DNA of 64,000 bases from Nitrosospira multiformis (GTDB taxonomy: Bacteria; Pseudomonadota; Gammaproteobacteria; Burkholderiales; Nitrosomonadaceae): positions 1-64,000 of the forward strand of contig NZ_QAOK01000009.1 of assembly GCF_003050865.1 (NCBI RefSeq). The letters run 5' to 3'. Position 1 is the stretch's first letter, and each line of letters opens with the position of its first letter. This document shows positions 56,151 to 64,000 of the stretch, piece after piece. The notes beneath the pieces are model-generated. The model saw only the letters and a program-made list of their open reading frames with translations. It was not told the origin of the DNA and did no database searches. The translations under genes were made by a program, and so were the position numbers.

Positions 56151-56154
56151 ACAA
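56126..56154 (+). promoter_or_regulatory. Plus-strand promoter overlapping the perfect operator
   Basis: TTGACA at 56126-56131, then 17 bases holding the perfect operator, then TAACAAT as a weak -10 box. It would transcribe the genes at 56334 and 56567, with a leader of about 175 bases. Confidence 0.55.
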
Positions 56155-56333
56155 TATCTCTTATTGGAAATCTTCAAGCAAGAAAGGTTCACCTCACAGG
56201 GGACCACAAAGCAATACCACTTATCGTCGAACAAATGGCTCTGCACCCTGAATGACTACAGATGTATCGGGTAACTATCAGCAACAGCCTGTGGCACAGG
56301 CATTCACACAAGGAAGGAATCGGAGCGTAACCA

Positions 56334-56570
56334 ATGAGAACAGGTATCAGAAGAGCAGACATCGAAAAGCACGATATGCGCTTGCCTCTTGAGCGTTGGG
56401 AGTACGGAAATCCAGAAGCGGTTGCAGAGCGCAGGCAGCCTCGATCATGCCACGGCTGCCGGTATGAGTCGAAAATCCAGATGGGGTGGAATAACCTGGA
56501 GTTCTGTGAAAAAGGGCGAAAACACGGCGTTCGTTGTACATTTTTTCAAAAAAGGGAATATGAAAAATGA
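56334..56570 (+). CDS. Small Cys-rich hypothetical protein
   Basis: A 78-residue protein. The C-terminal half carries four Cys residues (CHGC, then FCEKG and RCTFF), a pattern that could bind zinc. A GGAG site lies eight bases before the ATG. It overlaps the next gene by four bases (ATGA) and follows the plus-strand promoter of operator cluster B. Phage-style proteins of this size are often regulators or inhibitors; no name is possible. Confidence 0.65.
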   Translation: MRTGIRRADIEKHDMRLPLERWEYGNPEAVAERRQPRSCHGCRYESKIQMGWNNLEFCEKGRKHGVRCTFFQKREYEK

Positions 56571-57091
56571 AGTTTAATGATCCGCAGCATGCATTGAGCT
56601 GGGCGTATGAAACCACTAGCCGTCCGATCGTAAAAATCTCATCCGTTAACGCAATGCGTGGACCTGACAGAGCAGGGGAGGGCGGCGCAAATGGTGAATT
56701 GACCGCGCACGATCTTCACGCGCAGGCCGCGCTGATTCTAAGCTTATGCAATCGCATACTATCTGATCTGCATATTGCGTACATAAATGTTCAATTCGGC
56801 CGGGAGGCGAGCGGGTTCGGTCTGCTCAGCCGGCACCTCGCTGCAAATTTTGGGACGGGAATCCACAACCGCAGGGGTATCGAGCAGATAATTCGCGCCT
56901 ACTGTGGCCAAAAGATCGGGTTGCGTGAAATCAGGAAAACTATGGCTTGTGGAATGCTCAAGGCGGCCTCATTGCGTAATCGTGGTTATGACGCACTCGA
57001 TCTGATTCATGATCAGGCGATGGATATACTGCAAAGGGAGATGGAAAGCCGTGGTCTGCTGCGGAGTCCGGTGGTCAGTGAAATGGCGTAA
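56567..57091 (+). CDS. Hypothetical protein, 174 residues, coupled to the Cys-rich gene
   Basis: A soluble, mostly helical protein. LHAQAALILSLCNRILSDLH, LLSRHLAANFGTGIHNRRG and a C-terminal YDALDLIHDQAMDILQREME are helices; AYCGQKIGLREIRKTMACG may be a helix-turn-helix-like segment. Its ATG overlaps the stop of the upstream gene, so both are translated together. The two may form the output of the XRE-controlled promoter. Function unknown. Confidence 0.65.
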   Translation: MKFNDPQHALSWAYETTSRPIVKISSVNAMRGPDRAGEGGANGELTAHDLHAQAALILSLCNRILSDLHIAYINVQFGREASGFGLLSRHLAANFGTGIHNRRGIEQIIRAYCGQKIGLREIRKTMACGMLKAASLRNRGYDALDLIHDQAMDILQREMESRGLLRSPVVSEMA

Positions 57092-57336
57092 TTAGATCAG
57101 ACCAGAAGAAGATCGAGCTGAGTGCGCCGTAAACATCTTGCCCCGGCTCGATCCTGGTGCCTCCCCGGTTCAGAAGGGGTTCTGTAACGATTCTGCTTTC
57201 TTTCGGTTGGGTACGCCACCGCACAGAATTCGCCCGTTGGTTTATGCAATTCTCAACTCAAATGGTATGAACACAGACAGAACGGGAGTACCGGGCCTGT
57301 TTTATCACAGATAATCTACCCTCGAAGAACTTACCT

Positions 57337-57627
57337 ATGAGAGAGAAGACAACTATCGTTTCAGTAGGAGTGAGCGGACTCGTAATAGCAATGCTTGCGG
57401 GATGCGGTACCCGCCCCGCGCAGGAAGACGTCAGATCCATTGACTGGTATGAGTCGCATGCAACGGAACGAACTGAAAAGCTAAAAGATTGCATGACCAA
57501 TCCGCGCACGTTGGATGCAACGCCCGATTGTGTCAATGCGAGCCGTGCTGAAAATAATATTAAAGCAACAACTAAGTGGGCTACGCCAGACGAAGGTGTC
57601 CGAACTGAGCCATCTATCGGAAATTAA
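57337..57627 (+). CDS. EexN-family entry-exclusion-like lipoprotein
   Basis: A 96-residue lipoprotein. The signal peptide ends VIAMLAGC (lipobox LAGC). The mature part SIDWYESHATERTEKLKDCM, then TPDCVNASRAEN, matches the EexN pattern (VEWY.AHP.ER..KL.EC...P..L...P.C.NA). EexN proteins sit beside type IV conjugation genes and block redundant entry of the same plasmid. None of those genes is here, so this is an orphan that supports an ICE or plasmid origin for the island. Confidence 0.7.
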   Translation: MREKTTIVSVGVSGLVIAMLAGCGTRPAQEDVRSIDWYESHATERTEKLKDCMTNPRTLDATPDCVNASRAENNIKATTKWATPDEGVRTEPSIGN

Positions 57628-57701
57628 GAACGAACAGGAGAATGCTGCCTTCCCGCCACGTAAAGTAAAATACGAAGTAATTTAGGCTGGCGGACCCTGC
57701 G

Positions 57702-60602
57702 TTACGGCTGCTGAGCTACTGGGGAACGTGAAGCCTGGCTCGCAGCACGTTGTATCAATTTGCTCAATTCACGCAACCACAGCACGCAACTGGCTACTCC
57801 TGCGCAAAGCAGCCAGTCCCGCAGACTCAGACTGACGGTGGAGAATGCGTGCTGTAGAAATGGCACGTAAATTACGGCGATCTGCAGCAGGAGCGACAGC
57901 AGAATCGCGCCCCACAGCCATTTATTGGAGAATAAGCCGACGAATGCGCTCTGTTTATCAGAACGCGCATTCAGCACATTAAAGAGGGAAAACAATACCA
58001 GAGTATTGAAAGCCATTGTTTGTGCATAGTGTGTGCTGCCCGAGCCTTCTATAAGGCCTTGCGGAAGGCAGGCGTCGATCACCAGCAGCGTTCCCACTGC
58101 CGTGATTACACCTACAAAGGCGATGCCGAACCACATTTCAGATGTTATCACACGTTCTCCCTTTGCCCGGGGAGGTCTGCGCATGACATGCGCTCCTGCC
58201 GGATCGACGCCTAGCGCGAGGGCGGGAGCTCCATCGGTTACAAGATTAACCCACAGCAGTTGCGTTGCCAGCAGGGGCAGCACAATAAGTCCGTCCCCCG
58301 TCTGCAATCCAATGATATTTGCGAGTAGCACGCCGAAAAACATCACGAGCACTTCTCCTATGTTGGACGAGAGCAGATAGCGTAAAAATTTTCGAATATT
58401 GGAGAAGATGGTGCGACCTTCTTCCACCGCTGCCACGATCGACGCAAAATTGTCATCCGTGAGAACCATGTCAGCCGCTTCCCTGGAGACGTCCGTCCCT
58501 GTGATTCCCATGGCCACTCCAATATCCGAAGTTTTCAGGGCGGGCGCGTCGTTTACGCCATCGCCGGTCATCGCAATGACTTCACCCCCTCTCTGTAGCG
58601 CTTTGACAATCCAGAGCTTGTGTTCCGGGTTCACGCGCGCATACACGGAAACTTCCTGTACGGTGCGATCAAGCTCCTCATCCGAGAGTTGCTCAAGTTT
58701 TGCACCCGTAACAACCTGTTTATCTCCAGCTATTCCCAGTTGCGCGGCGATAACGGTTGCGGTTACAGGATGATCGCCTGTGATCATTATCGGCCTGATA
58801 CCTGCAGCCTTTGCCTGGCTGACGGCGTTTTTCGCTTCCTCGCGTGGAGGGTCGATCATGCCGATCAGCCCTACGAATACCAGGTTGTACTCGATGCTTT
58901 CATCCGTTCCATTGGCTTTGAACGCATCAGAGGGGACGGACCGGAACGCGACACCGAGAGAACGTAATGCCTCAGTTGCCAATTCCTCATTCAGCTTCAG
59001 GATCTCGCCGCGGCGCTCCGGAGTTAGAGACCTGGTTTCTTCCCCCACCAGTTCAAAGGAGCAGTGGGCGAGCAATGCATCGGGCGCTCCCTTTGTAAAA
59101 ACAAGCAGGCACTCACGTTTTTTTGCATCGACATGTAGCGTCGTCATCAATTTACGCTCCGAGGAGAAGGGAAGCTCGCTCACACGCTCGAATTGTTCAT
59201 CCAGTGCATCAGCCTCCACTCCTGCCTTGCGCGCCGCGACGATAAGTGCCCCTTCGGTTGGATCGCCCTGTACCCTCCATCCATCCACATCATGCTGCAA
59301 TACAGCGTTACTGGCCCTGTCGGCGATGGTCAAAGCGCGCTCAAGCTCATGACGCAACGCGCCTTCAATTCTGCCACCCGCTTTATCTTCCTCTATGACA
59401 ACTGGATCAGTTTGAAGCAAATTATCCGGATATTCTTTATTATCCACAGGACTATAGCGGCGCACCTCGCCTTTGGGTGAATAGCCGGTACCTGTCATTT
59501 CGATGCGTCCACTTGCCGTAACAACTACCCGGACTGTCATTTCATTTTTTGTCAGAGTGCCTGTTTTATCGGAAGCGATAATGGTTGCGGAACCAAGCGT
59601 TTCGACTGCAGGGAGATGACGTACTATTGCATTTCTGCGCGCCATGCGTTGGACGCCTAAGGCAAGTACAGCTGTTACCACGGCAGGCAAACCTTCGGGT
59701 ATGGCGGCAACAGCAAGAGCTACTCCCAGTATGAGAACGTCTATAAGTACAGCCAGACTGCTTACATTCCCTACGAGAATAATCGTGGTAATCATGATGA
59801 CGGCAATTGCCATCACGATTATTCCCAGTAGTTTGCCGACGTGCGCAAGTTCTTTTTGCAACAACGTTGTCTCTGGCGGCACCGTTGCCAACATTCCTGC
59901 GATATGCCCCATCTGGGTTTGCTCGCCGATTGCCACCACCAGTGCATGCGCATGGCCGAAAGTAACGGCGGTTCCACTAAAGATCATATTATGGCGATCT
60001 CCAAGCTCGGCCTGTTCCATGATGAGCTCAGTATCCTTGGACACCGGTAGACTCTCGCCAGTGAGTGCCGCTTCAGTCGTTTGTAGTGCGGTGGTTTGAA
60101 TAAGCCGTGCGTCCGCAGGGATGGTATCGCCTTCTTCAACGAGAATGATATCGCCAGGCACCAGTTCTGTTGCAACAACAGAGCGCTGTACTCCGCCGCG
60201 GATGACCTTGGCACGTGCTGCCGACATCTGGCGTAAGGCAGCGACTGCTTCTTCCGCTCTGGATTCCTGAATGTAACCCATGATCGCGTTGAGCAGCACT
60301 ACTGCAAAGATAGCGATTGCCTCATAAGGTAAAGCGGATTCGCGTTCATAAAGCCACAGGCCTGCCGAAATTGCCGTTGCAATCAGCAGAAGGATAACCA
60401 GTACATTCTGGAACTGAGCGAGAAACTTTTGCCAGCGGGGAACAACTTTTCCGGCTGGCAGTTCATTTCTGCCGTATCTATCCAGCCGGGCCAGCGCTTC
60501 TGTATCGCTCAAGCCAAGCTGGGTATTCGTTTCGTAGGCGGAGGCCAGTTCTTGAATGGATTGCTGATATGAGTCTTTTTTATTTTGCTCGGATGTATGC
60601 AA
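57702..60602 (-). CDS. P-type ATPase, Ca2+-transporting (P2A-like)
   Basis: A 966-residue cation pump. Visible in order: YGRNELPAGKVVPRWQKFLA at the start, helices 1-2, the actuator motif TGES, PEGLPAVVTAVLALGVQRMA in helix 4 (the P2A calcium pattern), the phosphorylation site SDKTGTLTKNEM near 346, KGAPDALLAHC, TGDHPVTATVIA, GDGVNDAPALK near the hinge, then four more helices. Ca2+ (or Mn2+) export from the cytosol is likely. The frame starts with TTG; no better start is seen. The pump is alone and converges with the island end. Confidence 0.94.
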   Translation of the reverse strand: MHTSEQNKKDSYQQSIQELASAYETNTQLGLSDTEALARLDRYGRNELPAGKVVPRWQKFLAQFQNVLVILLLIATAISAGLWLYERESALPYEAIAIFAVVLLNAIMGYIQESRAEEAVAALRQMSAARAKVIRGGVQRSVVATELVPGDIILVEEGDTIPADARLIQTTALQTTEAALTGESLPVSKDTELIMEQAELGDRHNMIFSGTAVTFGHAHALVVAIGEQTQMGHIAGMLATVPPETTLLQKELAHVGKLLGIIVMAIAVIMITTIILVGNVSSLAVLIDVLILGVALAVAAIPEGLPAVVTAVLALGVQRMARRNAIVRHLPAVETLGSATIIASDKTGTLTKNEMTVRVVVTASGRIEMTGTGYSPKGEVRRYSPVDNKEYPDNLLQTDPVVIEEDKAGGRIEGALRHELERALTIADRASNAVLQHDVDGWRVQGDPTEGALIVAARKAGVEADALDEQFERVSELPFSSERKLMTTLHVDAKKRECLLVFTKGAPDALLAHCSFELVGEETRSLTPERRGEILKLNEELATEALRSLGVAFRSVPSDAFKANGTDESIEYNLVFVGLIGMIDPPREEAKNAVSQAKAAGIRPIMITGDHPVTATVIAAQLGIAGDKQVVTGAKLEQLSDEELDRTVQEVSVYARVNPEHKLWIVKALQRGGEVIAMTGDGVNDAPALKTSDIGVAMGITGTDVSREAADMVLTDDNFASIVAAVEEGRTIFSNIRKFLRYLLSSNIGEVLVMFFGVLLANIIGLQTGDGLIVLPLLATQLLWVNLVTDGAPALALGVDPAGAHVMRRPPRAKGERVITSEMWFGIAFVGVITAVGTLLVIDACLPQGLIEGSGSTHYAQTMAFNTLVLFSLFNVLNARSDKQSAFVGLFSNKWLWGAILLSLLLQIAVIYVPFLQHAFSTVSLSLRDWLLCAGVASCVLWLRELSKLIQRAASQASRSPVAQQP

Positions 60603-61010
60603 TGTTCATCTGCCTGCTTCTTGTTTTCCTTATTCGTTCCTTAACATAAGGGGCCTTGAACAGATACTTGCTGGCGCAACCGGATACTGGATACTGGCGA
60701 AAAGGCAGTGATAATCGGCACTGTGCGTTGGAACGATCGATTTTAACTGCAATTCACTCATCCAGAGGACTGTTCAAGAGATTCTTGTACTGAAGATAGG
60801 CTGGAAAAAATAACAGGGTAGCAGAAGCAGGAGTTACATAGATAGCTAACAAAAGATCGGTGGACCGGTGTTCCAGGGATGAGATCTCTATACATCGACA
60901 AGCTTTTCGAATTTCTTTGAAGAAAGTGGTTTGCCAATATGGCAGCAGAGTGTTTTGATCGTACCAGGGGGAGGAGTTGGTACGATCTTTGAGTTTGAGA
61001 ACTACTACAG
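60603..61010. other. 408-base spacer with inverted repeat
   Basis: No gene is supported; the minus frame 60754-61083 overlaps the end of the SRPBCC gene and has odd composition. A perfect ten-pair inverted repeat, GATCGTACCA and TGGTACGATC, lies at 60957-60987 just past the SRPBCC stop and may help end that transcript. Confidence 0.45.
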
Positions 61011-61556
61011 CTAATGTTGTCCGACCGAACCGCGCCACGCTCCGGTTTCCTTTCCGTGGCTTTCGAGAAATTCCTTGAAGCACTGGAGATTTTCGCTCGT
61101 ACGCGCCTTTACTGCCCCCAGAGCGTCCCCCAGTCCTTCAAGGAAGCCCTGGGGTCCATAATCCATCTTCAGCACCACTCGGGTTTTTGAGTCTGAGATT
61201 CCGTAGAAGCTTACAACACCCGAATTTTTGGCACCACTCGTGCTATGCCAGGCGATCCGCTGATCGGGAATCTGTTCCGTAATCTCGGCATCCCATTCTT
61301 CTTCCTTGCCTGCGATCTCTGCCCGCCAATGCGAGTGGGTATCATCGATCTGTCGTACTTCGCGCACACCTTTCATGAACCTGGGAAATTCTTCAAATTG
61401 AGTCCATTGATTATATGCAGTACTAACTGGCACATTGACTTCGATAGAGTTCTCCACCGTCGATGTGTATCCCGCCTCCCTCGATTTCCGGAATGTTTTC
61501 GATAACATCAGTCCCCCTGCAGCAACTGCGGCGAGTGCCACTATTCTTCCTAGCAT
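61011..61556 (-). CDS. SRPBCC (START-like/cyclase) domain protein
   Basis: A 181-residue protein with an N-terminal hydrophobic helix (about 2-22, IVALAAVAAGGLML) and an SRPBCC fold: VENSIEVNVPVSTAYNQWTQ, FEEFPRFMKGVREVRQID, KEEEWDAEITEQIPDQRIAW, VVLKMDYGPQGFLEGLG. Close relatives bind or transfer lipids and polyketides; the family is common and its ligand is not predictable. AGGGGG at optimal spacing picks the ATG at 61556 over ATG at 61583 and GTG at 61589. Confidence 0.85.
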   Translation of the reverse strand: MLGRIVALAAVAAGGLMLSKTFRKSREAGYTSTVENSIEVNVPVSTAYNQWTQFEEFPRFMKGVREVRQIDDTHSHWRAEIAGKEEEWDAEITEQIPDQRIAWHSTSGAKNSGVVSFYGISDSKTRVVLKMDYGPQGFLEGLGDALGAVKARTSENLQCFKEFLESHGKETGAWRGSVGQH

Positions 61557-61881
61557 TTTTACCCCCTGTAGACTTGATTTCATTGGCACGAGCCCCGTAT
61601 TTTTCCAAGCGGGAAGCCTCTCAGTTTCATGAAAAATTTACTGATATTCTCAATAATAGGTTTTTCGGGCTGGAATTCTGTGCGGTTGTGCACGTAATCG
61701 CAATTGCGCGACGAAGCAACTGCAGAGGCTGCATGTATCCAAGGACAACGTTATCCAAGGTGCACTATCGCACTGATAACCAAATATCGGCCAAATATCA
61801 TTCGATCAACTGCCAGCTGAAATATGCAAAAAGCAGATTGCAGGAAAATCCTCTCCTCAAAGACGATTGAGCGATTGAAAA

Positions 61882-62310
61882 ATGAATATGCCAGGGTTTA
61901 CTGCCGAAGCAGCAATATATAGAACGAGTTCACAATATACTGCCAGCTATATGGCCCGCCACCCCGGATCGGGCCTCAACAATAGCCTTGTCATTTCCCC
62001 TCAAGCATGCAGTTTTGGTAGAAACATTCTTTGTAACGGCTGGATTCTGGGTTGCATCGGGTGCACTGCATTTTTTCCGTCAGTTCCCGGCATGATTGCA
62101 TGCTATGCGGCCTGCATGGGCTCGATGTTCGCCTATTGCCGTAATTGTCTGGACTTTATCGATATACCAGAGAATAGTAATGGTAGTGGTGGCGGTAGCG
62201 GCGGGGGAGGGCCTCCTGCCGGAGGGACCTGTTTCCCGAATAAATGCTGCGAGTGGGGTGAAAACGGCGAGTGTACGCTGTGCATTCCCCGGAACGCTGT
62301 TTGCCCATAA
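61882..62310 (+). CDS. Cys-rich small protein with leader-like N-terminus
   Basis: A 142-residue protein. The start MNMPGFTAEAAIYRTSSQYT resembles a shared opening (PGFTAEASLYRTSxxY) seen in small exported or processed proteins of many proteobacteria. A hydrophobic, Cys-rich middle (NILCNGWILGCIGCTAFF, then YAACMGSMFAYCRNCLDF) is followed by a Gly-rich linker and a 30-residue tail with seven Cys (CFPNKCCEWGENGECTLCIP, then NAVCP). No partner gene is adjacent. It might be a precursor peptide or a disulfide-rich protein; this is inference. Confidence 0.6.
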   Translation: MNMPGFTAEAAIYRTSSQYTASYMARHPGSGLNNSLVISPQACSFGRNILCNGWILGCIGCTAFFPSVPGMIACYAACMGSMFAYCRNCLDFIDIPENSNGSGGGSGGGGPPAGGTCFPNKCCEWGENGECTLCIPRNAVCP

Positions 62311-62404
62311 CGGTCAAAGTAACTGAATTAAAAAGATAATTCCTGGATAAGGATAGGTGGCCTGCCATAAATCCCGATTGCGGAGATCCTCAAGAAGCAA
62401 CCGG

Positions 62405-63091
62405 TCAGATTTCTATTATGGCTTTCAAAGGCAGGTGATCCGATGCAATCCGTGCGAGGCCGCTGGTATGAGCTTCGAGGCTTTTCAGTCGGCGGCGCGG
62501 ATGCACCCACAGACGGTCCAGCGCCATGAAAGGTTTTCGCGCGGGAAATGTGGCGCAATGAGGGGGACGCTTGAAGTGAGCGTGCAACCAGCGAAGAGGG
62601 CGCCCCCACAGGAACCATTCATTGAGGTCGCCCATTAACACATAGGTCTCCGTAAGACGGATTTCAAACAGCTTAAGCAGGTGGCGCACCTGTTGCCGTC
62701 GTTCCCAAGGTCGCAGGCCGAGGTGGGTTGCAACCACATGGACCTGTCGCTCGTTCCACGCAAGAGTGACATCGAGCGCCCCGCGCGGCTCCCGCCCGGG
62801 CAGGGTGAGATCTATCCGATTTACTGCCACGACCGGAAGCCTCGTTAACAGGGCGTTTCCATAGTGATGTGTACGGCGCACCAGGGTTGGTCCGGCAATG
62901 GCGGTAAGTCCGGTCTTCGCTGCGAAATAATCCAGCAGGTCATAACCTTCAATCTGGCGATGCTCTACTTCCTGCAGAGCAACTACATCCGCATTCATCT
63001 CCTGCAGAACGTTTATGATGCGATCAGGTTTAAAGCGTCCGTCGGCGCCGATACAACCGTGTATATTGTAGGTGGCCAATGTCATCTGCAT
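62405..63091 (-). CDS. Endonuclease/exonuclease/phosphatase (EEP) family protein
   Basis: A 228-residue metal-dependent phosphodiesterase. LATYNIHGCIGADGRF, VALQEVEHRQIEGYDLLDYF, VVATHLGLRPWERRQQVRHL, LMGDLNEW and a C-terminal SDHLPLKAII carry the Asn, Glu, His and Asp residues of the EEP active site. The E. coli analogue YbhP sits beside the cardiolipin synthase ClsB; here the VTT-domain gene 92 bases upstream is probably the end of a PLD-VTT fusion, so the order matches. A role in phospholipid metabolism is likely but unproven. Confidence 0.9.
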   Translation of the reverse strand: MQMTLATYNIHGCIGADGRFKPDRIINVLQEMNADVVALQEVEHRQIEGYDLLDYFAAKTGLTAIAGPTLVRRTHHYGNALLTRLPVVAVNRIDLTLPGREPRGALDVTLAWNERQVHVVATHLGLRPWERRQQVRHLLKLFEIRLTETYVLMGDLNEWFLWGRPLRWLHAHFKRPPHCATFPARKPFMALDRLWVHPRRRLKSLEAHTSGLARIASDHLPLKAIIEI

Positions 63092-63183
63092 ATAATTTCA
63101 TGAATTCCCGTTTTCATGCCCGAACAGGTGTTTAAACTGAAAGCTGCCGGGCTGAAAGCAGGGAGCCAGCGCCTGGCTAGGCT

Positions 63184-64000
63184 TCAGTCAGATTGAGTAA
63201 CTGGCGAAGCGTTCATCGTCTCACGCCGGTGGTTCATCCATCTCCAGCATGTCCATGCGATAACGATCATGATCGCAGCAACGGCAACCAATGCGGCAAA
63301 CGCGGGCAGATCAGGCTTCTGGATAGTGGCAGCCAGCTGATCCGTAAAAACGGATATGCCGGTTATCCCTGGCAGCAAGCCTACTGCGCTTCCCAGCATG
63401 AAATCCCGGAAACGGATCCGCGACGCTCCTGCAACGAGATTGATGACCGTGAATGGAGCGAGCGGTATAATCCTGAGAGCGATGATAGTCATCAGACCGC
63501 GTCGGGCAAGGCGTTTGTTCAGTTCCCTGATTTTTTTCCCGGCAAAGCGCCAAACTGTATGGCGCCCTATCAGGTGGCCGATACTATAGCTGGAGGCTGC
63601 ACTCAATAGCGCACCCGCCATCGAATAGAAAAAACCGTACCAGGGGCCAAATACCAGCGCGCATACCACAATAAGCACAGTGAGGGGAAATGCAACCAGA
63701 CCACCGAGAAGGAATATAGCGAGCGTAATGAATGGAGCAGCTGGAGAGCGCTCGAATTCGGCCGCAAGCGTTACCAGGGTCCTGACGTCTATCCATTCCT
63801 TGAGTGGCGACCAGCGCCATGCGGCTGCGAGCGCCAATACACTGACCAGTATCGATACGATAAGACCAATGTGACTTCGCGCAGGGGCGCGCGCTCCCTC
63901 GGGAATAAGCTTCGCCATCAGCAGACTCGCATCGAGCGGTTTGTCCGGGTCCACGATATCCTCGTCCGGCACCAGGGCATCCACATCGGCATCGACTCGA
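63184..64000 (-). CDS. C-terminal part of a VTT-domain (TVP38/DedA) protein, probable PLD-VTT fusion, runs off window
   Basis: The minus-strand frame is open past the GTG at 63984 to the window edge (RVDADVDALVPDEDIVDPDK), so the N-terminus lies outside. Residues read here show a linker (VDPDKPLDASLLMAKLIPEG), then six to seven membrane helices with the VTT pattern GGLVAFPLTVLIVVCALVFG, YSIGHLIGR and RIIPLAPFTVINLVAGASRI. The linker style and the EEP neighbour are typical of phospholipase D-VTT fusions. VTT proteins scramble lipids; the PLD half, if present, would make cardiolipin-type products. Confidence 0.8.
   Translation of the reverse strand, partial: RVDADVDALVPDEDIVDPDKPLDASLLMAKLIPEGARAPARSHIGLIVSILVSVLALAAAWRWSPLKEWIDVRTLVTLAAEFERSPAAPFITLAIFLLGGLVAFPLTVLIVVCALVFGPWYGFFYSMAGALLSAASSYSIGHLIGRHTVWRFAGKKIRELNKRLARRGLMTIIALRIIPLAPFTVINLVAGASRIRFRDFMLGSAVGLLPGITGISVFTDQLAATIQKPDLPAFAALVAVAAIMIVIAWTCWRWMNHRRETMNASPVTQSD

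Noticed and set aside
54000-57700. A complete prophage
   Set aside because: There is a phage-like control region, but no integrase, structural, lysis or packaging genes.
60754-61083. 109-residue minus-strand frame after the SRPBCC gene
   Set aside because: It overlaps the SRPBCC stop, has no recognised motif and odd composition.

Overview
The window looks like a chromosomal segment of a betaproteobacterium, most likely a Nitrosomonadaceae (Nitrosospira-like) ammonia oxidiser. This is inferred from gene content and protein style: an alaA-hom-thrC run, a dapA-bamC pair, LapD-type signalling, a broken PEP-CTERM protein, an IS407-type element and many lone housekeeping genes separated by repeat-rich spacers. 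No rRNA or convincing tRNA gene was found, so the placement is an inference.

Region 1 (1-7.2 kb): the end of an IS481-type transposase, then a minus-strand group of class I aldolase, CrcB fluoride channel and a DUF190 protein, a large EF-hand-like membrane protein, and a LapD-type degenerate GGDEF/EAL receptor. Region 2 (7.3-15.5 kb): an HDAC-like deacetylase, then a three-gene sensory unit: a UrtA-like periplasmic binding protein, a 1400-residue hybrid kinase that overlaps it, and a REC-EAL phosphodiesterase. With LapD nearby, this points to small-amide or urea-type sensing wired into cyclic-di-GMP. Region 3 (15.7-21 kb): two small proteins, then aminotransferase, homoserine dehydrogenase and threonine synthase. 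Region 4 (21-24.5 kb, minus): a CPA2 antiporter, an overlapping YbdK-type carboxylate-amine ligase and a class I amidotransferase, possibly one gamma-glutamyl-linked unit. Region 5 (25-36.3 kb): PutA, a duplicated PLAT-like protein, a 54-bp mobile-looking hairpin, an acyltransferase, NadC, a membrane-anchored glutamate-synthase-like protein, and ClpB behind a sigma-32-like promoter.

Region 6 (36.3-42.7 kb) is decayed accessory DNA: a gene tail, a truncated higB with intact higA, a WGR-like small protein, a HAF-repeat/PEP-CTERM gene broken by an apparent one-base deletion, a complete IS3-family element that truncates another gene, and two unknown genes. Region 7 (42.7-54 kb): dapA-bamC, OsmC, a thioredoxin-fold/NhaA fusion, a BssS-like protein, a DUF1624-type membrane protein, a LysR regulator, a lone type I-E-like CRISPR repeat, and an MBOAT plus AlgX-like O-acetylation pair.

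Region 8 (54-57.7 kb) is a small mobile-looking island built around an XRE repressor. Copies of TACAAGT-N3-ACTTGTA lie in its own divergent control region and inside the spacer of a near-consensus promoter 1.6 kb away. It carries small unknown genes and an EexN-like lipoprotein. Region 9 (57.7-64 kb): a Ca2+-type P-ATPase, an SRPBCC protein, a cysteine-rich small protein with a leader-like N-terminus, an EEP-family phosphodiesterase and the C-terminal part of a probable PLD-VTT fusion that runs off the window.
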